Below are positions 19,848-27,746 of a stretch of DNA of 64,000 nucleotides, in pieces. The position numbers were made by a program, and so were the translations under genes. How positions within the stretch are numbered: the first letter of the stretch is position 1; every line of letters begins with the position of its first letter. The notes below the pieces were generated by a model, which was given only the letters and a program-made list of their open reading frames with translations, did no database searches and was not told the origin of the DNA. The stretch is from ECT2AJA-044 sp965262845 (GTDB lineage: Bacteria; Bacteroidota; Bacteroidia; Flavobacteriales; ECT2AJA-044): assembly GCA_965262845.1 (NCBI GenBank), contig CBDHFX010000002.1:310001-374000 (forward strand), in the 5' to 3' direction.

Positions 19848-19989
19848 TTAAATTCGTTTGATTGATAGAAAGTTAGACGGACAAATAAACGCAGATGAAC
19901 TTCCCGTTAAAGAAAAAATTGCCGTATAATTGCACGCCTGAAAGCGACTAAAATAAAGTCGATCGTTAATTTTTAAAATATTTAGTGAA

Positions 19990-20283
19990 ATGACCAAAGC
20001 GGATCTTGTGACGAATATAGCTAAGAAGACGGGATTGGAAAAGTTGGAGGTTCGGGCCACTGTGGAGGAGTTCATGAATGAGGTAAAAGGTTCCCTGGAA
20101 AAGGGAAAAAACGTTTATCTCCGTGGATTTGGGAGCTTTATCGTGAAGGAACGCGCCGAAAAAACCGGCCGCAATATTTCCAAAAACACCACTGTTATTA
20201 TTCCAGCTCACAAAATTCCGGCCTTTAAGCCGAGCAAGACTTTTGTGGAAGGGGTGAAAAACAAAGTCCGTGTAGCAAAGTGA
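19990..20283 (+). CDS. HU/IHF family DNA-binding protein
   Basis: 97 residues, typical HU length. MTKADLVTNIAKKTG start and the beta-arm segment GFGSFIVKERAEKTGRN are diagnostic. Nucleoid bending protein. Its stop overlaps the GTG start of the following TPR gene (GTGA), implying translational coupling. Confidence 0.95.
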   Translation: MTKADLVTNIAKKTGLEKLEVRATVEEFMNEVKGSLEKGKNVYLRGFGSFIVKERAEKTGRNISKNTTVIIPAHKIPAFKPSKTFVEGVKNKVRVAK

Positions 20284-20753
20284 GCAAGTTCGGACCGATC
20301 ATATTGATCGCGGTCGGAGCTATTCTCGCCGTTATTTTGTATACAGCGCCGCGAACGGCGTTGAACAAAACAACACCGGAAGTGCCTGTCACAACCAGTG
20401 TTGATGAGTTAATTGACGAAGCCATAGAGCAGGTTCGGAGCAATGATCCCATGGAGGGGATCATGTCTCTGCGACAGATCGCGGAGGAACATCCGAACAA
20501 CCCGAAAGCGCAGTTTTACCTTGGATTGTTCAGTATTCAATCGGGTCAGTATAAAAAAGCTGTGGAGCGGTTCCAACGGGTCGTCGAATTAGATCCCGGT
20601 AATGCAGATGCCTACCGTTTCCTGGGCGATGCGTATCGCAGTTTGGGAGATACGCTGGAGACTGTAGCCGCCTATAGGGCCTACCTCGAAAGGAGTCCTG
20701 ATGGGGAAGCTATCAGCGAGGTGCAGGCATTAGTGGATCAATGGAGTAATTAA
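20280..20753 (+). CDS. membrane-anchored tetratricopeptide-repeat protein
   Basis: 157 residues from a GTG start that overlaps the HU stop. One N-terminal membrane anchor (about residues 5-22, ILIAVGAILAVILYTAP), then three TPR units (about 60-150: PKAQFYLGLFSIQSGQYKKA; NADAYRFLGDAYRSLGD). Probably a scaffold on the periplasmic face of the inner membrane; the partner is unknown. This HU-TPR-small basic protein-rng order recurs in Bacteroidota as far as I recall. Confidence 0.85.
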   Translation: MSKFGPIILIAVGAILAVILYTAPRTALNKTTPEVPVTTSVDELIDEAIEQVRSNDPMEGIMSLRQIAEEHPNNPKAQFYLGLFSIQSGQYKKAVERFQRVVELDPGNADAYRFLGDAYRSLGDTLETVAAYRAYLERSPDGEAISEVQALVDQWSN

Positions 20754-20785
20754 AAAGGATCATTAACGACTTAAAGCAATGCATT

Positions 20786-20875
20786 ATGCCGAGCGGTAAA
20801 AAACGTAAACGTCATAAGATGGCGGCCCACAAGCGTAAGAAGCGCCTGAAGAAGGATCGCCACAAGAAGAAATAA
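20786..20875 (+). CDS. 29-residue AURKAIP1/COX24-type ribosome-associated protein
   Basis: ATG 20786 to TAA 20873-20875. The peptide begins MPSGKKRKRHKMAAHKRKKR and ends DRHKKK, about 60% Lys/Arg/His. The KRKRHKMxxHKRKKRLKK pattern matches the AURKAIP1/COX24 domain of mitochondrial mS38 and the tiny bacterial bS22-type protein. The likely role is binding small-subunit rRNA. Sits between the TPR gene and rng. Confidence 0.85.
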   Translation: MPSGKKRKRHKMAAHKRKKRLKKDRHKKK

Positions 20876-20961
20876 GTTCTTATTTTCTTCTTTCCCTATT
20901 GCTTTGAGTGCCTGGCCGGTTCCTGTTTCCATGGGAGCTGGCTGGCCAAAAATTTATTATT

Positions 20962-22503
20962 GTGAGTACCGAATTGATCATTGACAGCAGTAGCCGTTCC
21001 GATGTGCAAATTGCATTACTTAAAGACGGATATCTGCATGAGTTGCAGAAAGAGGCAGGAGGAAGTCAATTTCAGGTAGGGGATATTTATTTTGGAAAAG
21101 TAAGGAAAGTAGTTCCCGGCCTCAATGCCGCCTTCGTGGATGTTGGCTATGAGAAGGATGCCTTCCTGCACTACCATGACCTCGGGCCCCAGGCCAGATC
21201 ACTCCTGAAATATCAGAAACGCACCATTACGGGCCGGCAAAAATGGTCGCTCGAAAGTTTTGAGCGGGAAGCGGATATCAACAAGAACGGAAAGATCGAT
21301 GAGATCCTAAAAAAGGGAATGAACATCCTGGTGCAGGTGACCAAGGAGCCCATTTCGACGAAAGGGCCCCGTATCAGCTCCGAAATTTCGATTGCGGGGC
21401 GCTACCTGGTACTGATGCCTTTTTCGGAACGCATTTCTGTTTCCTCCAAAATTCCGGATGAAGAGGAAGGAACCCGCCTGCGCCGTTTGATCCAATCCAT
21501 CCGCCCCAAGGGCTTTGGTGTGATCATTCGGACCGTGGCTACCGGAAAAAAAGTGGCCGACCTGCATCAGGATATGAACGACCTGGTGAAGCGGTGGAAA
21601 AACATGCACCGTTTGCTGCCACAAAAAAAAGCGCCGTATCGGATCCTCACCGAGATAGATCGGGCCACCTCTATTTTGCGCGACGTGTTCAATGAGACTT
21701 TTACCAGCATCGTCGTTGATGATGAAGACCTCTTCCAGGATGTGAAGGAATACATTAAAACGATTGCTCCCAACAAGGAAAACATCGTGAAGTTTTATAA
21801 GGGACGCATTTCTTCCTTTGAGCATTTTGGGATCGAGCGCCAGATCAAAGCCGCCTTTGGCCGGTCTGTTTCCATGAATAAGGGAGCCTACCTGATCGTG
21901 GAGCATACCGAGGCCCTGCACGTGATCGATGTGAACTCGGGGAATCGGAGCAACAGCAAGGAAAACCAGGAGCAAAACGCACTTGAGGTCAATCTCATCG
22001 CGGCAAAGGAAATTGCCCGGCAATTGCGCCTGCGCGATATGGGAGGGATCATTGTGGTTGACTTTATCGATATGCAGAAGAAGGAAAACCGTCAGGCACT
22101 GTACAAAGGCCTGAACGACGCCATGGATGATGATCGTGCCAAACACAAGATCCTGCCACCAAGCCGCTTCGGGCTGGTAGAGATCACCCGGCAGCGCGTT
22201 CGTCCGGAAATGAATATCAAGACCCTTGAGGCCAATCCCGATGGCAAGGGAGAAGTGGAGGCGCCGATCCTGATCATTGACAAGATGGAATCAACCCTCG
22301 AAGCCCTGATGAAAAGGGGTGAAAAGGTCCGTGAATTACATACGCACCCTTTTATTGCCGCCTACCTCACGGCAGGATGGAAAAGCCTGCGCAAAAAATG
22401 GAATCGCGATTACAAAATGAAGTTCAAGGTAGTGTCCCGGGATGCCTACAAATACCTCGAATACCACCTGTTCAACGAGAAAGGCGAGGAATTAATAGTC
22501 TGA
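20962..22503 (+). CDS. rng: ribonuclease E/G family protein
   Basis: 513 residues from GTG 20962, chosen because STELIIDSSS matches the usual family N-terminus; an upstream GTG at 20908 would add 18 residues. S1 domain (about 35-125, DIYFGKVRKVVPGLNAAFVDVGYEKDAFLH region), then the RNase E/G catalytic core with the Mg2+-binding aspartates in HVIDVNSG and IVVDFIDM. The zinc-link CPxCxGxG is missing: the corresponding region reads LEANPDGKGEVEAP. Processes rRNA and mRNA. Confidence 0.93.
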   Translation: MSTELIIDSSSRSDVQIALLKDGYLHELQKEAGGSQFQVGDIYFGKVRKVVPGLNAAFVDVGYEKDAFLHYHDLGPQARSLLKYQKRTITGRQKWSLESFEREADINKNGKIDEILKKGMNILVQVTKEPISTKGPRISSEISIAGRYLVLMPFSERISVSSKIPDEEEGTRLRRLIQSIRPKGFGVIIRTVATGKKVADLHQDMNDLVKRWKNMHRLLPQKKAPYRILTEIDRATSILRDVFNETFTSIVVDDEDLFQDVKEYIKTIAPNKENIVKFYKGRISSFEHFGIERQIKAAFGRSVSMNKGAYLIVEHTEALHVIDVNSGNRSNSKENQEQNALEVNLIAAKEIARQLRLRDMGGIIVVDFIDMQKKENRQALYKGLNDAMDDDRAKHKILPPSRFGLVEITRQRVRPEMNIKTLEANPDGKGEVEAPILIIDKMESTLEALMKRGEKVRELHTHPFIAAYLTAGWKSLRKKWNRDYKMKFKVVSRDAYKYLEYHLFNEKGEELIV

Positions 22504-22521
22504 TGCCAACATTCATCGCTA

Positions 22522-22992
22522 ATGCCAACGACCGACCCCCCCGGAGATCACAGTGACCGGCACCGTATTGATCTCGAGCGCTACTGCGCCTACCGGGAGC
22601 GCTCCCGGTGGGAAGTTGAGCAAAAAATAGGAAAGTACGGCCTGCGCTCCGATGAGCGGGATAAGCTGATAACACATCTGGTGGCAAACGGTTTTTTGAA
22701 TGAAGAACGCTTCGCCCGTAGTTTTGCCCGCGGGAAATTCCGATTCAACAAATGGGGCCGCTATAAAATACGTCAGGCTCTCAGGAGTAAACATGTTCCG
22801 GAGGAGTATATCGTGGCCGGACTCCGGGAGATCAACGAGGAGGAATACCTCAAAACCCTGCGCTATCTCATCGCGCGCAAGGCAGCGACGGTAAGGAATA
22901 AAGATCCCTTTACCCGGAATCGTAAAATTACGGACTATATGCTCCGAAAGGGGTATGAGCTGGAGCTGATCCGGGGGATTATTGACAGTTGA
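22522..22992 (+). CDS. recX: regulatory protein RecX
   Basis: 156 residues. Three-helix RecX repeats are seen (YRERSRWEVEQKI; LVANGFLNEERFARSFARGKF; KWGRYKIRQALRSKHV). RecX modulates RecA filaments. recA is not in the window; the gene lies 18 nt after rng. Confidence 0.92.
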   Translation: MPTTDPPGDHSDRHRIDLERYCAYRERSRWEVEQKIGKYGLRSDERDKLITHLVANGFLNEERFARSFARGKFRFNKWGRYKIRQALRSKHVPEEYIVAGLREINEEEYLKTLRYLIARKAATVRNKDPFTRNRKITDYMLRKGYELELIRGIIDS

Positions 22993-23143
22993 TCCCTTGA
23001 ACTGGTTATGGGTTTACAATTTGGTCATATTCTTCTTCACACAAACCCCAGCTGGTCGAATCCAGCCGGACCGAACAGGAGGGTCTGAAAAGAGGGGAGT
23101 ATTGGAGTAAGGATTGACTATTCAGGATAAGGCACTTCCATAT

Positions 23144-23151
23144 TAATTTTG
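23144..23151 (+). promoter_or_regulatory. -7 element just before rlmD
   Basis: TAATTTTG fits TAnnTTTG and ends 4 nt before the ATG at 23156. Transcription would begin at or very near the start codon, so a leaderless or near-leaderless mRNA is possible. No -33 TTG at proper spacing. Confidence 0.35.
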
Positions 23152-23155
23152 TTGC

Positions 23156-24598
23156 ATGGCAGGAAATCAACGTTCCCGACCCTTTTTTGGATCGGTCAGA
23201 GTATTGCGCGCCGGAGCACGCGGAAAAAGTATTGCACAGGCACCCGATGGCAAAACGATCATACTCACCGGTGCCGTCCCAGGCGATGTGGCCGATGTGC
23301 AGGTAACGCGCAACAGGCGAAACCATTATGAAGCGCGCGCTACGGCCATTCATCAATATTCTCCGGTCCGGGTCAATGCACCCTGCAGGCATTTTGGGGT
23401 CTGTGGCGGATGTAAGTGGCAAAACGTCAGCTACGACAAACAGGCGGAATGGAAGGAACGCGAAGTGCTGGATCACCTGGTGCGGATCGGCCACCTAAAC
23501 CTTCCGGAAGAACATACCTATCCCATCCTGAGATCCGGGGAGATCTTTTACTACAGGAACAAACTCGAATTCGGATTTAGTTCTAAGGGGTGGCTGAGCC
23601 TGACCGAAACGGCCAGCGATGAGGTATTTAGGGATCGGCGCGCGGTCGGATTTCACATTCCCGGAATGTGGGACAGGATCCTGGATATAAAACACTGCCA
23701 CCTGCAGGCTGAGCCAAGCAACAGGTTGCGGAACGAGGTGCGCAGCTTCGCCCTGGAAAACAACTACAGCTTCTTTGATCCCTATGAACGAACCGGACTC
23801 CTTCAGACCATGATGGTACGCACCACAACCATCGGCGAGGTGATGCTGGCCATCCAATTCAGCGAAGGGGACACTTCGCGCCGCGAGGCGCTTTTGGAGC
23901 ACTTAAAAAACACCTTTCCGGAACTGACCAGCCTCATGTGGACCTTGAATAGCAAGGGAAATAATGCCTGGCATGATCTGGATGTGCACTGCTATTCCGG
24001 GCGGCCTTTCATTTGGGAAGAGCTGCCCCGTTTCGGGGGAGACAAGAAGCCGCTGCGCTTCAAAATAGGGCCAAAGACTTTTTATCAGACCAATCCGAAA
24101 CAGGCTTGTAAAATGTACGAAAAAGTCCGGGAGATGGCCTGTTTGAAAGGTGATGAGTTGGTATACGACCTGTACACGGGAACGGGCACCATTGCCCAGT
24201 TCGTGGCGCATCAGGCCGGGCACGTGGTGGGGATAGAGGCCGTGGAGGAAGCGATCCTGGCTGCACGGGAAAATGCCGAACTGAATGAGCTCGGCAATGT
24301 GGAATTCCACGTGGGCGATATGCGAAACGTGCTGACCCCGGATTTCGTGGAGAGGCATGGTCGGCCCGACGTGGTGATCACGGATCCGCCCCGCAGTGGC
24401 ATGCATGCCAGGGTGGTGAAAACCTTGCTGGCCATGCGGCCCGACCGAATGGTGTATGTGAGCTGCAACCCGGCGACGCAGGCGCGGGATCTGGAGCTGC
24501 TGAAGGAGGCTTACACTATTGCGGCCGTACAACCGGTTGATATGTTCCCGCATACGCATCATGTCGAGAACATCGTGTCCCTAAAAGCCAGGTCGTGA
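23156..24598 (+). CDS. rlmD: 23S rRNA (uracil(1939)-C(5))-methyltransferase RlmD/RumA family
   Basis: 480 residues. N-terminal TRAM domain (about 1-65), 4Fe-4S ligands in CRHFGVCGGCKW, then an AdoMet methyltransferase with VYDLYTGTGTIAQF (motif I), TDPPRSGMH and the nucleophile motif VSCNPATQARDL. Methylates U to m5U in RNA; whether 23S rRNA or tRNA is the target is not certain from sequence alone. One hairpin copy in frame gives TSRREALL at about residue 242. Confidence 0.92.
   Translation: MAGNQRSRPFFGSVRVLRAGARGKSIAQAPDGKTIILTGAVPGDVADVQVTRNRRNHYEARATAIHQYSPVRVNAPCRHFGVCGGCKWQNVSYDKQAEWKEREVLDHLVRIGHLNLPEEHTYPILRSGEIFYYRNKLEFGFSSKGWLSLTETASDEVFRDRRAVGFHIPGMWDRILDIKHCHLQAEPSNRLRNEVRSFALENNYSFFDPYERTGLLQTMMVRTTTIGEVMLAIQFSEGDTSRREALLEHLKNTFPELTSLMWTLNSKGNNAWHDLDVHCYSGRPFIWEELPRFGGDKKPLRFKIGPKTFYQTNPKQACKMYEKVREMACLKGDELVYDLYTGTGTIAQFVAHQAGHVVGIEAVEEAILAARENAELNELGNVEFHVGDMRNVLTPDFVERHGRPDVVITDPPRSGMHARVVKTLLAMRPDRMVYVSCNPATQARDLELLKEAYTIAAVQPVDMFPHTHHVENIVSLKARS
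23878..23891 (-). repeat. dispersed GATGG hairpin in rlmD
   Basis: Minus strand GCGCC-TCGC-GGCGC then GAAGT; rlmD reads SRREAL. Confidence 0.7.
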
Positions 24599-24776
24599 TA
24601 CCTGGCATGGGATGCGGACCTTTATCTCGGCTGACGTTTGTTGTTTTCCTTCCGGTATTCTGAGGTGAACCCGATCTGCCCGATTTGTAAATATTCCTAA
24701 ACGGACCGGTTGTGTTGTCATGTCCTTTCTGAACCCATCTCGTATGGAAGGATGAGTGGCTATACGGTTGTTTGCC

Positions 24777-24784
24777 TATCTTTG
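24777..24784 (+). promoter_or_regulatory. -7 element of the B12 operon leader
   Basis: TATCTTTG fits TAnnTTTG and lies immediately upstream of the cobalamin riboswitch. No good -33 was found. The preceding 24600-24776 holds no gene I can support. Confidence 0.5.
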
Positions 24785-24803
24785 GCCTGGTTCTGGCCTC
24801 ATC

Positions 24804-24817
24804 CTGCCGTGAGGCAG
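24804..24817 (-). repeat. dispersed GATGG hairpin in B12 riboswitch, arm 1
   Basis: Minus strand CTGCC-TCAC-GGCAG then GATGA; sits in the 5' part of the riboswitch. Confidence 0.75.
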
Positions 24818-24901
24818 GTTGGATAAAAGGGAATCCGGTGCAGATCCGGAACTGTTCCCGCAGCTGTAAGTCCTGAAATGTCTGCTGCATAAGGCCACTG
24901 C

Positions 24902-24915
24902 GGCCCTCACGGGCC
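24902..24915 (+). repeat. dispersed GATGG hairpin in B12 riboswitch, arm 2
   Basis: GGCCC-TCAC-GGGCC then GATGG; lies exactly between the conserved CCACTG and GGGAAGG elements, whose first G bases are part of the tail. Confidence 0.8.
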
Positions 24916-24999
24916 GATGGGAAGGCGCAGCAGCCAGGGACAAGTCAGAAGACCTGCCCGGGCCCTTGCGGATTGTTTAACCTTACTTCGGGACAAAGT

Positions 25000-25707
25000 A
25001 TGCGATCAAAATTACCTTTTGCCGGGCTTTTGTGCGGCCTGGCTCAACTCCTCAACGCACAGGTTTCAGAATTGTCGGATCTGCAGTATTTCGCGGGATC
25101 GGGAAGTGACACGGCCGGACTCGTAATTGATTTTCGGGACGGATCGGGCTCCATGGCCTGGGGCGTGCTGTTCAGCGATTCCATCAGCGGTGAGGGAATG
25201 CTGCAGGCAGTGGCCGCGGCAGATCCGGCGTTTATGATCAATATGACGAACGGATTCCTCAACGACATCACCTACGGTACCCACCAGGGTCTTGGAGGAC
25301 AGCCCGATTGGTGGGGTACCTGGTCGGGAACCCCATTCTTCTGGGCCGCCAACCTCGGCCTGGGCACCGATGTACCGGCCGGCACCTGGTTCGGATGCAG
25401 CTATATGGATTTTGATCCGCCCATTGAACCGGGCCTGCCTGTTATGGCCATTGACGGACCATTATCCCTCAATAAATGGGCCCTTACCGGGCTCCGTATT
25501 TATCCGGTGCCGATGGTGTCGGAATGGACCCTAAGTGCTGAAACTCCTGTTTCCGTTATGGTGTACGATGCGGCTAAAAACGTGTTGGCTATGCGACCTG
25601 CCACCGCTGTTCATCATTTTGATGCCACCAACTGGTCTTCCGGCGTATATTGGGTTGTGGTGGAAACGCCGTCCGGCGTTCGGGCTGTGCGCTGCATTGT
25701 AAAATAG
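25000..25707 (+). CDS. T9SS-secreted surface protein of the B12-uptake operon
   Basis: 235 residues from ATG 25000: signal peptide MRSKLPFAGLLCGLAQLLNAQ, then a domain of about 150 residues with GSGSDTAGLVIDFRDGSGSMAWG, a conserved-looking FLNDITYGTHQG and WWGTWSG, and a T9SS type A-like C-terminal sorting region (LRIYPVPMVSEW... GVYWVVVETPSGVRAV). First gene after the riboswitch and before the BtuB-like receptor, so probably a surface cobalamin-capture or accessory protein. The function is inferred from position; I do not recognise the named family. Confidence 0.75.
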   Translation: MRSKLPFAGLLCGLAQLLNAQVSELSDLQYFAGSGSDTAGLVIDFRDGSGSMAWGVLFSDSISGEGMLQAVAAADPAFMINMTNGFLNDITYGTHQGLGGQPDWWGTWSGTPFFWAANLGLGTDVPAGTWFGCSYMDFDPPIEPGLPVMAIDGPLSLNKWALTGLRIYPVPMVSEWTLSAETPVSVMVYDAAKNVLAMRPATAVHHFDATNWSSGVYWVVVETPSGVRAVRCIVK

Positions 25708-25784
25708 CCACTCCTAAAAAAAGCCTTGGACCATTGGTTTATTCCCTTGCCTCTGTTTTCAAAAAAAAAAAATTGATTTCGCTT

Positions 25785-27746
25785 GTGCATTTCAAATATT
25801 TCTGTATATTGCGGACACAGCAAACTATTGGCTCAGGTAGCACTGCTTCGCTCCGCGATCCTGAACTATCAGGGAGTAACTATAATTGTAGCCTGCGATG
25901 CCTTGGAATAGGCATGGCCTTATCTGTATTGGCCTACGGCCAGATGGACACCACCCTGCTGCCCGATGTGGATCTGTGGGCAACACAAATGCCCAAAGCC
26001 GCAGGCGCGCAACACATACAGGTTGACCCGACTGTTCAGCCAGGGTATTTCCGCTTGTCTGATGCCATCAACGCCAGGCTTCCGGTCTATATAAGATCCT
26101 ATGGTCCCTCGGCCGTAGCCACCTTTTCGGTTCGGGGAACCGGTGGGCAGCATACGGATGTGTTGTGGAACGGCATGTCTGTCAACAGTCCGATGCTCGG
26201 GCTGTTCGACCTGAACCTGATCAGCCCATCGGCCTTTGATGATATTGATATGTACTACGGGGGAGCCTCTCCTGTTTCGGGTGCCTCGTCTTTCGGTGGG
26301 GCGCTGAACCTGAGCAATACCCCCCGGTTCGATAAGCACTTCGGCCTGGGATTGCTTCAGGAGCTGGGCAGTTATCAAACCAGTCACACGGGTTTTGACC
26401 TGTCGGCTTCGAACGGACGCGTTTACTGGCGTACGCGATTGCTTTGGGATCGTTCGCTGAATAATTTCGAATACACCAACCCACGGCTCAGCAATAGTCC
26501 GACCTTTGTCAACGAACATGCCGAGGTCAATCAGGATCAGTGGATCCAGGAAGCCGGAGTAGCTCTGGGCGGGCACAGTAAGCTCGTGGGTCGGCTATGG
26601 CTACAGCGAAGCAACCGGCAGCTGCCTTCGCTGCTGTCTCTGTACACAGAACCCGATCCCGGGAGTCGTTCCGTGCAAAAAGACGTGCAACAACGGGTGC
26701 AACTTGAGTGGATCCATGCCGGGAAGCGGTTCGGATCCCTCCTGCGGAGCGGCATTTCCAGCTGGCTCATTGATTTCGACCATGCCGTATCCATTGCCCG
26801 GAGCTGGCAGAACCAATGGCGCACCACTTTCCATCCCGATCCGGCCCTTCAGGCTGAAGCCCTGGTCCAGTTCGTGCACGAGCACGGAAAAGCAGAGCCA
26901 TATCCGAACGGAGTGGCTGCACGCTCACGCGGGCTGGCCTCACTGGCCATTATGCGTAAATGGGACCTGATCAGCGGCGAGTTCCAGATCAGGAAAGAAC
27001 TTGTTTCGGGCAGTTGGTCTCCCTTTCAATATCAGATCGGTGGCTCTGCAACCTATGGTAAAGAGAAGCAATGGAACACCAGGTTCCGCGCAGCCTTCCA
27101 GGTCCGCTATCCAACGCTCAACGATATCTTCTGGGGTCAGTCAAACGCCCACGACATCAGTCCTGAGCGCGGCTATCAGACAGAACTGGGTCAGCGGTAT
27201 CATTTCCAGTTCCTCAGCTGGGTTTTTGAGGCTTCGGTCACCGGCTATACCAATCGCGTTGGGAACTACATCCTGTGGTTGCCGCGGAACGATCTTACCT
27301 GGCAGGCAACGAATGTGGATCAGGTCAATATTCTGGGTACTGAAACGGGCCTCACGGCCCGAAAGGATCTGCCCGCAGGGCATCTGAAAATGGATCTGGG
27401 TTATTCCTACACGCGCAGCCGGGACCAGAAAGGCTATCAGCTGATTTTCATTCCGCTGCATCAGGCCCGGGCCTGTGCATCCTACGGCTGGAAGAGTTTC
27501 ACGGCTTTGGTTAGTTTTGTGTTCCAGGGCAAGGTATATACGGACCGCGAAAATGAATTTTACATGCCCTGGTATCAGACTGCCGACCTGCGCCTGTCGT
27601 ATCAGTGGGATTGGGGAAAGCACCAATTTGCAGCTTTTGTGCAGAGTATGAACTTCACAGACGTTACATATCAGGCGCTCCCGCTGCGACCCATGCCGGG
27701 ACGAACATTTCAGATGGGGATCCGATGGTATTTTTCAAACGATTGA
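25785..27746 (+). CDS. TonB-dependent receptor, BtuB-like (cobalamin transport)
   Basis: Plug domain FSVRGTGGQHTDVLWNGMSVNSP with the YYGGASPVSGASSFGGALNL segment, then a 22-strand-type barrel ending in aromatic-rich FQMGIRWYF. No carboxypeptidase-like extension. B12 specificity is inferred from the riboswitch and the BtuG-like neighbour. The start is uncertain: GTG 25785 is in frame, TTG alternatives exist, and the only near ATG (25914) leaves too short a signal peptide (MALSVLAYGQ). A poly-A run at 25761-25772 could hide a frameshift. A hairpin copy covers the cleavage-site codons (25930), with two more at 27347 and 27370. Confidence 0.8.
   Translation: MHFKYFCILRTQQTIGSGSTASLRDPELSGSNYNCSLRCLGIGMALSVLAYGQMDTTLLPDVDLWATQMPKAAGAQHIQVDPTVQPGYFRLSDAINARLPVYIRSYGPSAVATFSVRGTGGQHTDVLWNGMSVNSPMLGLFDLNLISPSAFDDIDMYYGGASPVSGASSFGGALNLSNTPRFDKHFGLGLLQELGSYQTSHTGFDLSASNGRVYWRTRLLWDRSLNNFEYTNPRLSNSPTFVNEHAEVNQDQWIQEAGVALGGHSKLVGRLWLQRSNRQLPSLLSLYTEPDPGSRSVQKDVQQRVQLEWIHAGKRFGSLLRSGISSWLIDFDHAVSIARSWQNQWRTTFHPDPALQAEALVQFVHEHGKAEPYPNGVAARSRGLASLAIMRKWDLISGEFQIRKELVSGSWSPFQYQIGGSATYGKEKQWNTRFRAAFQVRYPTLNDIFWGQSNAHDISPERGYQTELGQRYHFQFLSWVFEASVTGYTNRVGNYILWLPRNDLTWQATNVDQVNILGTETGLTARKDLPAGHLKMDLGYSYTRSRDQKGYQLIFIPLHQARACASYGWKSFTALVSFVFQGKVYTDRENEFYMPWYQTADLRLSYQWDWGKHQFAAFVQSMNFTDVTYQALPLRPMPGRTFQMGIRWYFSND
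25930..25942 (+). repeat. dispersed GATGG hairpin in BtuB-like signal peptide
   Basis: TGGCC-TAC-GGCCA then GATGG; encodes LAYGQMD at the presumed cleavage site. Confidence 0.7.
27347..27360 (+). repeat. dispersed GATGG hairpin in BtuB-like gene
   Basis: GGGCC-TCAC-GGCCC then GAAAG; encodes LTARK. Confidence 0.7.
27370..27382 (-). repeat. dispersed GATGG hairpin in BtuB-like gene
   Basis: Minus strand TGCCC-TGC-GGGCA then GATCC, 9 nt from the previous copy. Confidence 0.6.

Larger units (their letters stand above)
24785..24958 (+). promoter_or_regulatory. cobalamin (AdoCbl-type) riboswitch
   Basis: Conserved core elements are in order: GGGAATCCGGTGCAGATCCG with ACTGTTCCCGCAGCTGTAAG (24829-24871), then CCACTG (24895-24900), GGGAAGG (24920-24926) and the B12 box CAAGTCAGAAGACCTGCC (24940-24957). 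It lies 42 nt upstream of the ATG of the first B12-uptake gene and should repress the operon when cobalamin is plentiful. The GC-rich CCCGGGCCC just after the B12 box could take part in the expression platform. Two peripheral arms are dispersed hairpin copies (24804 and 24902). Confidence 0.95.
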
